Source: Candidatus Melainabacteria bacterium
GTDB taxonomy: Bacteria > Cyanobacteriota > Vampirovibrionia > Gastranaerophilales > Gastranaerophilaceae
Length of the DNA: 64,000 bases
Assembly (NCBI GenBank): GCA_003258795.1
Contig: QHMH01000008.1
Location: forward strand, 1-64,000
Direction: 5' to 3'
The notes beneath the pieces were generated by a model, which made no database searches, was not told the origin of the DNA, and worked only from the letters and a program-made list of their open reading frames with translations. The number at the start of each line of letters is the position of its first letter. Position 1 is the stretch's first letter. This document shows, piece by piece, positions 15,563 to 23,531 of the stretch. The position numbers and the translations under genes are program-made.

Positions 15563-16276
15563 ATGGCAAATATATTGATAACTGGTGCATCAAGAGGTAT
15601 TGGAAAAAGTATTGCGAAATTGTTATCATATGAAAATAATGTTTTTATTACAGCAAGAAATGAAGAATTGTTGTCGTCTTTATCAAAAGAAATTAAAGCT
15701 TTAAGTTTGCCATGTGACTTGTGTGAAGATATTTCTAAATTAAAAGAATTTATCTTAAATAATAAAATAGATGTGCTTGTAAATAATGCCGGTGAGTATG
15801 AATATTCAAATACAGATAATTTGAAAGATGTGGACATTGAAAGAACTTTAAAGGTCAATCTTGAAATCCCTATAAAGCTTTCAAAAATTTGTATACCATA
15901 TATGAAAGAGAAAAAATGGGGCAGAATCATCAATATTGGTTCTATAAGCGGAGTTATGGGAGAAGCTTATGCAAGTGTGTATTCAGCCTCAAAAGCTGGA
16001 CTAATCGGACTTTCAAAATCGTTGGCCCTTGAACTTGCAGAGTATGGCATTACCGTAAACACAATAAATCCAGGGTGGGTTGAAACAGATTTAGGAAAAA
16101 GTTCAATAGAAGATAGTGATTTTTCTCTTGAGGAAACTTTGGAAATTATTCCTCAAAAAAGGTTTGTACAACCAATAGAAGTTGCTGAATTGGTAAAATA
16201 TCTTCTTTCAGATAAGGCAAAAGGCATTACTGGACAGTCAATAAATCTTTGCGCAGGTTTAAGTGTTGGTATTTAA
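15563..16276 (+). CDS. SDR-family reductase (FabG-like)
   Basis: The 237-residue short-chain dehydrogenase has the cofactor motif TGASRGIG (residues 7-14), NNAG, catalytic Ser in NIGSISG and Y-x3-K in YSASKAG. The PGWVETD block and a C-terminal GQSINLCAG follow. AAAGGAG sets the start at 15563. It resembles 3-oxoacyl-ACP reductase FabG, but lacks fatty-acid neighbours and is shorter in the cofactor region. A role on another ketone substrate, for example in surface sugar or lipid synthesis, is equally possible. Confidence 0.82.
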   Translation: MANILITGASRGIGKSIAKLLSYENNVFITARNEELLSSLSKEIKALSLPCDLCEDISKLKEFILNNKIDVLVNNAGEYEYSNTDNLKDVDIERTLKVNLEIPIKLSKICIPYMKEKKWGRIINIGSISGVMGEAYASVYSASKAGLIGLSKSLALELAEYGITVNTINPGWVETDLGKSSIEDSDFSLEETLEIIPQKRFVQPIEVAELVKYLLSDKAKGITGQSINLCAGLSVGI

Positions 16277-16329
16277 TGTTAGAAAATGTCAAAAATGCGG
16301 AATTATATAAATATATGGGTATTTTTTTC

Positions 16330-16358
16330 TTGACACACGCCTTTTAATAACGGATAAT
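16330..16358 (+). promoter_or_regulatory. Promoter of the pilin-fusion gene
   Basis: A consensus -35 TTGACA (16330-16335), a 17-bp spacer and GATAAT (16353-16358) lie 24 bp before the ATG at 16383. AAAGGAT serves as ribosome binding site. It is among the strongest promoters visible here. Confidence 0.75.
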
Positions 16359-16382
16359 AATTAAGAATAAAGGATATAATCT

Positions 16383-17708
16383 ATGAAAATTTTGAATAAA
16401 ATTAAAATAGCTGGATTTTCTGTTGCAGAAATGATGGTTGTGCTTTTAATCTTATCAATTATAATTGCCGCAAGCATGCCAATTATAACGAGGAGAACAA
16501 AATCTTCTCTTGATAAAATTTGGCAACCGGCAACCAACGGTGCCGATGCATATTTCGGAACTGGAGCAACTCAAGGCGCTGCAATTGGGACAAATTCTTT
16601 TCCGACAAATCACAAGGGAAAATTGTTGTTGAATGTTGCAAATACGACAGCTACTCATATTCTTTTTAGTATATCGAACACTCTTGATGTTACAAATGGT
16701 GGAAAATCAATAACTGGGAAGTTGCGTGTTTCAAATGGACAAATAGAATTTGGACTTGATGCGGTAGCAAATGGTGCAAATACTATTGCTATCGGGAACG
16801 GTGCAAAAACTGGCACAGATAATTCATCAGCTTATGGATATAGTGCAAATGCAGATGGTGCAAGTTCACTTGCGTTAGGTAGTAACACAACCGCTGGTGG
16901 AGAAGGTTCCGTTGCAGTTGGTGTTGATGCGGTGTCAAGTGTTGCAAATACGACAGCTCTTGGTTATGGAGCAATATCTTCTCAAACTGGTGCAACTTCA
17001 ATTGGATATAGTGCAATCGCAAATTCAACAAATACATCATCTCTTGGTTATAATGCTAAAGCTACTGCATCAGGAGCAACTTCATTGGGCTATGGTTCAG
17101 AAACTCAAGGTAGTTATGGTGTTTCTGTTGGAGCTGGTGCAAAGGCATCTGGTGATTATGGTGTTGCATTAGGTTATGGCTCTGCAAGTAGCTCAAATGC
17201 ATTGGCTCTTGGAAGCAGTGCTTCTGCGACTTTCGAGAACTCTGTTGCTATTGGTCCTGCTGCAACAACAAGTGCGGCAAACCAAATTGTTATAGGTAAT
17301 TCATCCTATGCTTCCGGAGGTATTTGGCTTCAATCAGCATCTGTTTATGTAAATGGTGCTATATTAAATACTTCTGATATAAGAAAGAAAAATGTAATTG
17401 GTGAATATAAGTCTGGTCTTGACGATATTATGAAAATCAAAACATACGAATATGTTTATAAAGATGATTTAACAAAAACAAAACAAGTTGGTGTTATAGC
17501 TCAAGAATTGCAAAAAATATTCCCTAATGCAGTAAAAAAAGATAGCAAAGGTTATTTAAGCATAAGAAAAGATGATATGTTTTACGCTGTTATCAATGCT
17601 GTTAAACAATTAGGAACTGACGTAAAAGCTCTTAAAGAAGAAAATGAACTATTAAAATTACAAGTTAAGGAACTTACAGAGAGAATAGAAAGATTAGAGG
17701 CTAAATAA
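16383..17708 (+). CDS. Prepilin-like / YadA-head repeat / S74 chaperone fusion
   Basis: The 441-residue protein has three parts. Residues 1-35 are a class III prepilin signal: basic start, cleavage site G11/F12, Glu at +5 (E16), then a 20-residue hydrophobic helix. Residues about 125-310 are repeats of the type S-x-A-I/L-G-x-x-A/S, about 14 residues apart, as in the beta-roll head of trimeric YadA-like adhesins. Residues 331-441 resemble the Peptidase_S74 intramolecular chaperone of phage tail spikes (SDIRKKNVIGEY, VGVIAQELQKIFP, YAVINAVKQL) and end in a coiled coil. No YadA beta-barrel anchor follows. It has its own strong promoter. Inference: a trimeric surface filament tip or adhesin exported through a type IV pilus/type II-like route. 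Confidence 0.8.
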   Translation: MKILNKIKIAGFSVAEMMVVLLILSIIIAASMPIITRRTKSSLDKIWQPATNGADAYFGTGATQGAAIGTNSFPTNHKGKLLLNVANTTATHILFSISNTLDVTNGGKSITGKLRVSNGQIEFGLDAVANGANTIAIGNGAKTGTDNSSAYGYSANADGASSLALGSNTTAGGEGSVAVGVDAVSSVANTTALGYGAISSQTGATSIGYSAIANSTNTSSLGYNAKATASGATSLGYGSETQGSYGVSVGAGAKASGDYGVALGYGSASSSNALALGSSASATFENSVAIGPAATTSAANQIVIGNSSYASGGIWLQSASVYVNGAILNTSDIRKKNVIGEYKSGLDDIMKIKTYEYVYKDDLTKTKQVGVIAQELQKIFPNAVKKDSKGYLSIRKDDMFYAVINAVKQLGTDVKALKEENELLKLQVKELTERIERLEAK

Positions 17709-17738
17709 TCTTCTATATGCTTTAGTAAGTAAGTGGGT

Positions 17739-18353
17739 ATGAACTGGATAAAAGAAAAACTTAAAGAAAAGATGAAAAAACTCGGCAGAAAAAAAGTATT
17801 GGCTGTCGGAGCTTTTTCATTAGCTGCGTTTGTTATATTGTGGGCCTTCATTAGCGCAGTAGTTATCACAAGAAATTTTAACAGAGATCAATTAGCTGGT
17901 TCAGAAAACAAACAAGAACTTGACGTATCAAGTGTTATCTTGATTGAAACAAAAGATGACCAAAAATTTTGGGAAATATACGCCAAAAATGGTTCCTATG
18001 GTAGCGATAATAAAGTTGCAATTTTGGAAAATGTAACTGGTAATTTTTACAAAGATAATGAAGTTGCAATGAGTTTTGTTTCTTCCAAAGGAACTTATAA
18101 CGAGGTTAAAAAACAAATCATTCTGTACGAAGATACTTTTATTGTAATAAAAGATGGAACATCACTTAAATGTGATACTTTAATTTGGTCAGGTTCTGAT
18201 AAAGATATTCTTGTAAACGGTAATGTAAAAATAAATAAGGATGGTAAATTAGTTTCTACTGCAGAAAGAGCCGTTATCTCTGCGGATTATTCTGATTTTA
18301 AAATAATTGGAAATACCGTTACAAAATTATATGATGAAAAGGAGAATAAATGA
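17739..18353 (+). CDS. lptC: LptC-like LPS export protein
   Basis: The 204-residue protein has a basic N-terminus, one membrane helix (about 22-43) and a periplasmic beta-jellyroll with LptC features. These include IYAKNGSYGSDN, an EVAMSFVSSKGTYNE segment and a SLKCDTLIW block. LptC bridges the LptBFG ABC transporter and LptA. The start is ATG 17739; GTG 17733 is in frame and cannot be excluded. It overlaps the LptA-like gene by 4 bp, which strengthens the call. It lies 30 bp after the pilin-fusion gene. Confidence 0.8.
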   Translation: MNWIKEKLKEKMKKLGRKKVLAVGAFSLAAFVILWAFISAVVITRNFNRDQLAGSENKQELDVSSVILIETKDDQKFWEIYAKNGSYGSDNKVAILENVTGNFYKDNEVAMSFVSSKGTYNEVKKQIILYEDTFIVIKDGTSLKCDTLIWSGSDKDILVNGNVKINKDGKLVSTAERAVISADYSDFKIIGNTVTKLYDEKENK

Positions 18354-19309
18354 AAAAAATCATAATTTCTGTTTTAACAATATTTTTAATGGCGGGAATT
18401 TCTGTTATTGCCGCAGATTTGGTTGTTGAATCTGACAAACAAACATATTCAGAAGGCGATAATAAAATAAAAGTTGAAGGCAATGTTAGAGTTAACATTG
18501 ATGATGCAACTGTTTACGGTGATAAAGCAGATGTTACAGTAACAAAAGATAACAAACCAGATATCGCAACTTTTTACGACAAACCATACGCTGTTCAAAT
18601 AAAAGGTTATAAAAAAAGAGAAGTAAAAGCTGATATTTTAAAGGTTTCATTGATAAATAAAGTTATTAAAGCAGAAGGAAGTAGTCAATCTGTTGTTTTT
18701 GATGGAGAAGATCCAGTTGTTGTTATCACAGCAAATACTCAAGAATATAAAATTAACGATAATCTTATGACGGCAAATGGAAATGTAATTATTAAATACA
18801 AAGATCTTAAAACATTTTCTAATAAAGCCATTATAAAAACTGATAAAAAAGGTGAATTACAAAAGATTGATTTAATCGGTAATGCAAAAATAAATCAAGA
18901 TAAACAAAAATCTTCTGCAGATCATTTCATATATTCACCTGCAACAGAAGAACTTATAGCTAAGGGAAATGTTGTAACAGAAGCAGAACTTGAAGATGGT
19001 TCTCCTTTAATTCTTAAATCAAGTTATCAAGAATACAACCAAAAATCTAACACTTTCCTTGCAAGTGGAAAGACAAAAATTTGGTTTAAAGATTATTATG
19101 CTCAAGGTCCAAAGGTAGTTTTCTATCCAAACAAACAAACAAACAAACCAAATGAAATCTTCTTTGTTGGACGTTCAGCTATAAATCAAGATGTAAAAAC
19201 TATATACGCAGATAAAATTAAATTGATATTGAAACCTAAAAACTTCTATGCAGAAGGAAATACTAAAACAGTAATTAGAGATATAGGAAAGTCAGAGGAT
19301 TTATTTTAG
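18350..19309 (+). CDS. lptA: LptA/OstA-like periplasmic LPS transport protein
   Basis: The 319-residue protein begins with a signal peptide (MKKIIISVLTIFLMAGISVIAA, cleaved around A21/A22). Two or more OstA-like beta segments follow: GDNKIKVEGNVRVN, DNLMTANGNVIIKY and FLASGKTKIWF. It is longer than enterobacterial LptA (about 185 residues), so it may form a longer bridge to the outer membrane or combine LptA with an LptD N-terminal-like part. The ATGA overlap with lptC implies translational coupling. It shows the cell makes an outer membrane. Confidence 0.8.
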   Translation: MKKIIISVLTIFLMAGISVIAADLVVESDKQTYSEGDNKIKVEGNVRVNIDDATVYGDKADVTVTKDNKPDIATFYDKPYAVQIKGYKKREVKADILKVSLINKVIKAEGSSQSVVFDGEDPVVVITANTQEYKINDNLMTANGNVIIKYKDLKTFSNKAIIKTDKKGELQKIDLIGNAKINQDKQKSSADHFIYSPATEELIAKGNVVTEAELEDGSPLILKSSYQEYNQKSNTFLASGKTKIWFKDYYAQGPKVVFYPNKQTNKPNEIFFVGRSAINQDVKTIYADKIKLILKPKNFYAEGNTKTVIRDIGKSEDLF

Positions 19310-19311
19310 TA

Positions 19312-20082
19312 ATGGAAGATACAAAAAAACTTGCACTTAAATATTTTGCAGATAGAGAATGGAATAAAGCAATAAACGAGTTTTCAAAAATATTGGAACA
19401 TGACAAAGATAATATTGAAATTTCCAACTTAATAGGCTTGTCTTATTACTATTTGAATGATTTTCAAAATGCTGAAAAATATTTTCTAAAAGTGTTAAAT
19501 CTTAATCCAAAACAACCTGAATCATATATAAATTTATCTGAAATTTATTATAGACAAAAAATGTATGCAAGTGCAATTGAACTCTTGTTGAGAGGTAAAG
19601 CAGAAAATCCAGATAATATGATTTTAAAACATTACCTTGCAAGAGTTTATATGGCAGATTCAAGGCTTGATTCAGCTTTGTATGAATTGCATGAAATCTT
19701 AGAAAATGAACCTGAAAATTATGATGCTTATTACGATTTAGGTAGAGCAAGTTTCGAACTCGGAAATTACGCTTCGGCAATTGACTGCTTTGAAAATATT
19801 CTTAAATACAAGGAAGATAATGCATGGGTTTATTATTATTTGGGAGAAGCTTACGAGGCAAATGATGAAGTTGACAAGGCTCTTTCAAATTTCTTAAAAG
19901 CCACAGCTGTTGATAAAGATTTGTCAATTGCATATAAAAAAGCTGCAATTTTGTTTTTAGCTCGTGGCGAAAACGAAGATGCAATAGAATATTTTGAAGA
20001 TTATTTAAATTTTAACATTCCTGAAGAAGAAAAAAAACAAACTGAAAACCTAATAAAAAGACTAAAAGGTGAAAATGAATAG
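19312..20082 (+). CDS. Tetratricopeptide-repeat protein
   Basis: The 256-residue protein is made of about six TPRs (for example NAEKYFLKVLNLNPKQPES and ALYELHEILENEPENYDAY) with no signal peptide. It starts 2 bp after the LptA-like gene, with GAGGAT inside that gene's end, and overlaps the dprA start region. It is therefore in the lptC-lptA-dprA unit. Whether it assists LPS transport or DNA processing cannot be told from sequence. Confidence 0.85.
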   Translation: MEDTKKLALKYFADREWNKAINEFSKILEHDKDNIEISNLIGLSYYYLNDFQNAEKYFLKVLNLNPKQPESYINLSEIYYRQKMYASAIELLLRGKAENPDNMILKHYLARVYMADSRLDSALYELHEILENEPENYDAYYDLGRASFELGNYASAIDCFENILKYKEDNAWVYYYLGEAYEANDEVDKALSNFLKATAVDKDLSIAYKKAAILFLARGENEDAIEYFEDYLNFNIPEEEKKQTENLIKRLKGENE

Positions 20083-21163
20083 TTCTGCAAAATATTGGAT
20101 AGCATTTTCATCAATAGAACAACTTGATTCTAAATTTATTGTTGATTTGTATGAGCATTATGGTGATATAGAAAAAGCATGGAATTGTTCAGATATTAAA
20201 ACAATTGAGGGAATGTCCATCAAAAAAGCGGAAAACTTTTTAAGATTAAGAGATAAAATAAATCCAGATGAAAAACTTAACTATGTCTTAGAACAAGATA
20301 TTTCTTTCATAAATTATGATGATAAAAATTATCCAAAACTTTTAAAAGAAATATCAAATCCTCCAGCAACCCTATACTATAAAGGCAATTTGAATCAATG
20401 TAATTTGAATAGAACTCTTGCTGTTGTTGGGTCAAGAAGAGCAACAAGAGGAATAAAAGATGTTCTTCCAAAAATTATTTCGGAACTAGGAGGAACTGAT
20501 TTATGTATCGTTTCTGGTCTTGCGAGTGGTGTCGATACAATTGCACATAAATCTGCAATTGAGAATAACCTAAAAACTATCGGTGTAATTGCAAGTGGAC
20601 ATAATTATGTTTATCCAAGTTCAAATAGAGAACTTTATAAAAAATTTGAAGATGGATATGGTGTTGTTATGTCTGAATATTATCCAACATTTGCACCAAT
20701 ACAATTTAGATTTCCTCAAAGGAATAGAATAGTTACAGGTTTGTCCTATGGAACATTGGTAGCAGAAGCAGCTTTAAAAAGTGGAGCTTTAATTAGCGCA
20801 GGGTTATGCCTTGAGCAAGGAAGAGAGTTAATGTGTGTTCCTGGTCTGATTACAAATCCAAATACTGCTGGTATTTACAAATTGTTGAAGAATGGAGCAA
20901 CACTTGTTACGTGTGGTGAAGATATTCTAAATGCATTAGGTTGGGAGCTTCGACAAAGAAAACAGTTAAAGTTGGAATTGGAACAGTATTCAGAAGAAGA
21001 GTCATCTATAATAGATGTAATAAAATATGAACCTGAAACATTTGATACTTTATTACAGAAAACAAAAATGAATTCTGATACACTTCTTGTTTTGCTTACG
21101 GGACTTGAAATAAAAGGAAAAATTTCGCAAATAGAAGGTCAGAAATATAAGCTAAATAATTAA
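20075..21163 (+). CDS. dprA: DNA-processing protein DprA
   Basis: The 362-residue protein binds incoming single-stranded DNA and loads RecA in transformation. An N-terminal helical region is followed by the Rossmann-like core with VVGSRRATRG, SGLASGVDTIAHKSA, IASGHNYVYPSSN, FPQRNRIVTGLS and EAALKSGALISAG. A C-terminal winged-helix-like domain covers about 300-362. The start is ATG 20075 with AAAAGGTG upstream, inside the end of the TPR gene. A pilin-like gene lies in the preceding cluster, but no other competence gene is present. Confidence 0.93.
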   Translation: MNSSAKYWIAFSSIEQLDSKFIVDLYEHYGDIEKAWNCSDIKTIEGMSIKKAENFLRLRDKINPDEKLNYVLEQDISFINYDDKNYPKLLKEISNPPATLYYKGNLNQCNLNRTLAVVGSRRATRGIKDVLPKIISELGGTDLCIVSGLASGVDTIAHKSAIENNLKTIGVIASGHNYVYPSSNRELYKKFEDGYGVVMSEYYPTFAPIQFRFPQRNRIVTGLSYGTLVAEAALKSGALISAGLCLEQGRELMCVPGLITNPNTAGIYKLLKNGATLVTCGEDILNALGWELRQRKQLKLELEQYSEEESSIIDVIKYEPETFDTLLQKTKMNSDTLLVLLTGLEIKGKISQIEGQKYKLNN

Positions 21164-21176
21164 AAAGTAGATAATA

Positions 21177-21213
21177 AAAAAAGCACAATTGAAATTTTCA
21201 ATTGTGCTTTTTC
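21177..21213 (+). terminator. Bidirectional terminator between dprA and rplL
   Basis: The inverted repeat AAAAAGCACAATTGAAA/TTTCAATTGTGCTTTTT suits both convergent units. It ends the rplJ-rplL transcript without read-through into rpoB, which is not here. Confidence 0.85.
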
Positions 21214-21232
21214 GTTCTTTATAAGAAAGAAA

Positions 21233-21610
21233 CTATTTGAATTCAACAGTAGCACCAGCAGCTTCAAGTTGTTTCTTGATAGCTTCAGCGTCTTCTTTCT
21301 TAACGTTTTCTTTGATTGGTTTTGGAGCAGCATCAACAAGGTCTTTTGCTTCTTTCAAGCCCAAACCAGTGATAGCTCTAACTTCTTTCAATACAGCGAT
21401 TTTGTTAGCACCTGCAGATGCAAGGATAACGCTAACTTCGCTTGCTTCAGCTTCGCCGCCTTCAGCTGCAGCTGGAGCTGCTACTGCTGCTACTGCTACT
21501 GGAGCTGCTGCAGATACGCCGAATTTTTCTTCCATTGCTTTAACAAGTTCTGCTGCTTCCAACAAAGTCAATTTTTCAATTGATTCTAAAATAGTTTCTA
21601 CATTACTCAT
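21233..21610 (-). CDS. rplL: Ribosomal protein L7/L12
   Basis: The 125-residue stalk protein has an N-terminal dimerisation helix, an Ala/Glu/Val-rich hinge (about 36-55) and the conserved C-terminal domain with KIAVLKEVRAITGLGLKEAK and GATVEFK. It recruits translation GTPases. GGAG precedes the ATG. It is the second gene of the rplJ-rplL unit. Long antisense frames over the Ala-rich hinge are artefacts. Confidence 0.97.
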   Translation of the reverse strand: MSNVETILESIEKLTLLEAAELVKAMEEKFGVSAAAPVAVAAVAAPAAAEGGEAEASEVSVILASAGANKIAVLKEVRAITGLGLKEAKDLVDAAPKPIKENVKKEDAEAIKKQLEAAGATVEFK

Positions 21611-21644
21611 TTTTATTCTCCTTTAAATGTTTTGTCTTACCTGA

Positions 21645-22166
21645 TTATGCGGATTTTTGATCTCTAACCGCAGCCATAGTACGTACAAGTTGTGTAAGTA
21701 CTCCATTTGTTGCATTTGCAATACCTGAAGCAGGTGAGTTGATGCAACCAAGCATTTTTGCATAAAGTTCTTCTCTTGAAGGAAGTTTTGCAAGTGCTTT
21801 TGTTTCTTCTTTTGATAAAAGTTTTCCGTCAAGAGCTGCTGCGATAATTTCACCTTTCTTTGTATCCTTGATGAATTTTTCGAGAACTTTTGCAGGGCTA
21901 ACTTCATCTTTGAAGCCTAATGCGATAGCAGTAGGTCCTTTGAATACATCAGCTAATACTTCGTATTCAGTTCCTTTTATCGCAATTTTAGCTAAAGTGT
22001 TTTTTGTTACTGTGTAATCGCCTTCTTCCTTTTGAAGAGTTCTTCTCAATTTTGTGATTTCTTCAACAGTAAGACCTTTATATTCAGTTACAACAGCCAC
22101 TTTTGCCTTTGAAAGTTTTTCTTTTAAGCTTTCAATTTTTTTGTCTTTAAAGGCTTTTGTTGCCAT
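21645..22166 (-). CDS. rplJ: Ribosomal protein L10
   Basis: The 173-residue protein anchors L7/L12 dimers on the ribosome. It begins MATKAFKDKKIESLKEKLSK, has TEYKGLTVEEITKLRRTL, NTLAKIA, and the C-terminal helix that binds L12. AAAAGGAG precedes the ATG. A long structured leader with its own promoter lies upstream, so autogenous control by the L10-L12 complex is expected. Confidence 0.96.
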   Translation of the reverse strand: MATKAFKDKKIESLKEKLSKAKVAVVTEYKGLTVEEITKLRRTLQKEEGDYTVTKNTLAKIAIKGTEYEVLADVFKGPTAIALGFKDEVSPAKVLEKFIKDTKKGEIIAAALDGKLLSKEETKALAKLPSREELYAKMLGCINSPASGIANATNGVLTQLVRTMAAVRDQKSA

Positions 22167-22353
22167 GATTTACTCCTTTTTTTGTTTTTTATCGACCTTT
22201 TATTAAACGAAAAGACTTACGTCTTTTCAACCGTAAGTCTTTACACAATTATAAATCAACTATGCTTGTTGCATATTTTATTTAATTTTTCTGTGTAACC
22301 TGAGCTGGCGGATATTTCCTTTAATTTTTTCAAAACCAACCTTCTACGGCTAT
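22167..22353 (-). promoter_or_regulatory. Ribosomal protein L10 leader
   Basis: The 187-nt leader of rplJ contains segments like known L10 leaders (CCGTAGAAGG and ATCCGCCAGCTCAGGTTACA on the minus strand). Near the gene is an 11-bp hairpin AAAGACTTACG/CGTAAGTCTTT (22211-22242) followed by TTTT. In other bacteria this RNA binds L10(L12)4. The hairpin may act as an attenuator. Confidence 0.65.
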
Positions 22354-22359
22354 GAATGT

Positions 22360-22388
22360 AGGATAACAAGAACATGTTTTATTGTCAA
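22360..22388 (-). promoter_or_regulatory. Promoter of rplJ-rplL
   Basis: On the minus strand, -35 TTGACA (22388-22383), a 17-bp spacer and TATCCT (22365-22360). It overlaps the stop codon of the upstream TPR gene and explains the independent expression of rplJ-rplL. Confidence 0.75.
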
Positions 22389-22975
22389 CGATTATTTATT
22401 TCGTTAGCAAGTTTTGTTGCTGGATAATATTCTGGAATCATTTCCAAGCAATAATTTATATGTTTTTTTGACAAGTCTATTTTATTTTTGACTAAATAAT
22501 GTTTTGCAAGAATGTAATGTAGTTCGGGATCTTGAAAAAAGTTATTTAGTGCAAGTCGAAAAAACTCTTCTGCAAGTTCTTCAAATCCGTTATTTAGTAA
22601 TACTCTGCCAATAAGTTTATAGGATTCTCTATTTATCGAAAACAAAAATTTAGCGTTTTTTAACAAATTTTGACAATACTCTAACTGATTTGAGGTTAGC
22701 AAAAAATCCAAATCTATTTCAAGAAAATCTCGAACTTGTAAAAATGTTGGATAACCTTCTATTTTTGAGTTATCAAGAAGTGGCAATAACGATTCTGCCC
22801 AGTTTGCTCGAAAATCAAATTGGGATATTTTTTTAAATTCTTTTTTTGCTTGATTGATATTTCCTTTTAAAAGTAGGCAATACGCATACTCTAATATGTA
22901 TCCGTTATCTTTAAACCAATTAGAGCAAGAGAAGTTGCCTAAGAGAAATAATTTTTTTGCTTCTGTATAAATCAT
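22385..22975 (-). CDS. TPR-like helical protein
   Basis: The 196-residue protein is helical throughout with degenerate TPRs (AYCLLLKGNINQAKKEFKKIS; FEELAEEFFRLALNNFFQDPELHY). It has no signal peptide. It starts 1 bp after the stop of the preceding secreted TPR gene and has no ribosome binding site of its own, so translation is probably coupled. Function unknown. Its end carries the rplJ promoter. Confidence 0.65.
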   Translation of the reverse strand: MIYTEAKKLFLLGNFSCSNWFKDNGYILEYAYCLLLKGNINQAKKEFKKISQFDFRANWAESLLPLLDNSKIEGYPTFLQVRDFLEIDLDFLLTSNQLEYCQNLLKNAKFLFSINRESYKLIGRVLLNNGFEELAEEFFRLALNNFFQDPELHYILAKHYLVKNKIDLSKKHINYCLEMIPEYYPATKLANEINNR

Positions 22976-22976
22976 A

Positions 22977-23444
22977 TTAGAAGTTAGGAGTTTTTCCTGC
23001 GTTTATTTCATTTCTTAAGTATTCAAGATGTTTTTTTCTCAAATCATCTTTAAGCTCTTGAGAAACTGAATTGTTTCTATTATTTATAACTTTATCTATT
23101 TCACCGTAAGCTTCAGCTGCTTTAGCATCAGTAGACATTTCAAGACACTTTTTGCCATATTGTGCATATTTTCTCAATTTTGCATCAGCCGTTATGCTAA
23201 TTACTTTGTCATAATTTGCGATTGCTTCATCTCTAAAACCTGCTTGAGCGTAGGACATTGCGATGTAGTAGTATGCAATACCGGTAGGTTTTCTTTTTAC
23301 GTATGTTTCCAAATCTTGAAGACATCCAGTGTAATTTCCAGATTTATATTTTGCAATTGCACGTTTCATCGTAGTATCTGTTTGAGCAGCTGAAGCGTAG
23401 CCAATTGAAAGTATTAACGCTAAAACAAGTATAATTTTTTTCAT
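22977..23444 (-). CDS. Secreted TPR protein
   Basis: The 155-residue protein begins with a signal peptide (MKKIILVLALILSIGYASAA, cleaved after A20). A single TPR-like region follows: RAIAKYKSGNYTGCLQDLE, then GIAYYYIAMSYAQAGFRDEA. The C-terminal helix is charged. AAGAGG sets the start at 23444; an upstream 28-residue extension is rejected. Expected to be periplasmic. It pairs with the following helical gene in one transcript. Confidence 0.75.
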   Translation of the reverse strand: MKKIILVLALILSIGYASAAQTDTTMKRAIAKYKSGNYTGCLQDLETYVKRKPTGIAYYYIAMSYAQAGFRDEAIANYDKVISITADAKLRKYAQYGKKCLEMSTDAKAAEAYGEIDKVINNRNNSVSQELKDDLRKKHLEYLRNEINAGKTPNF

Positions 23445-23531
23445 ATAGATAACCTCTTGTTTTTTTATTGTAGCACTAAATTGTTGTTTTGACAAAGATT
23501 CTCTTGATAAAAAAAATATTTTGAACAATTT

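Noticed and set aside
16773..17310. Tandem DNA repeats within the pilin-fusion gene as a satellite
   Set aside because: The periodicity is at the protein level (YadA-head units); the DNA copies are too diverged to be a simple repeat.
16383..17708. The S74 domain gene as a prophage tail-fibre remnant
   Set aside because: No other phage gene is present; the protein has its own promoter and a prepilin signal, and LPS-transport genes follow.
21237..21626. Long Ser/Ala-rich and Cys/Phe-rich frames antisense to rplL
   Set aside because: They are shadows produced by the Ala-rich hinge of L7/L12 and have no ribosome binding site.
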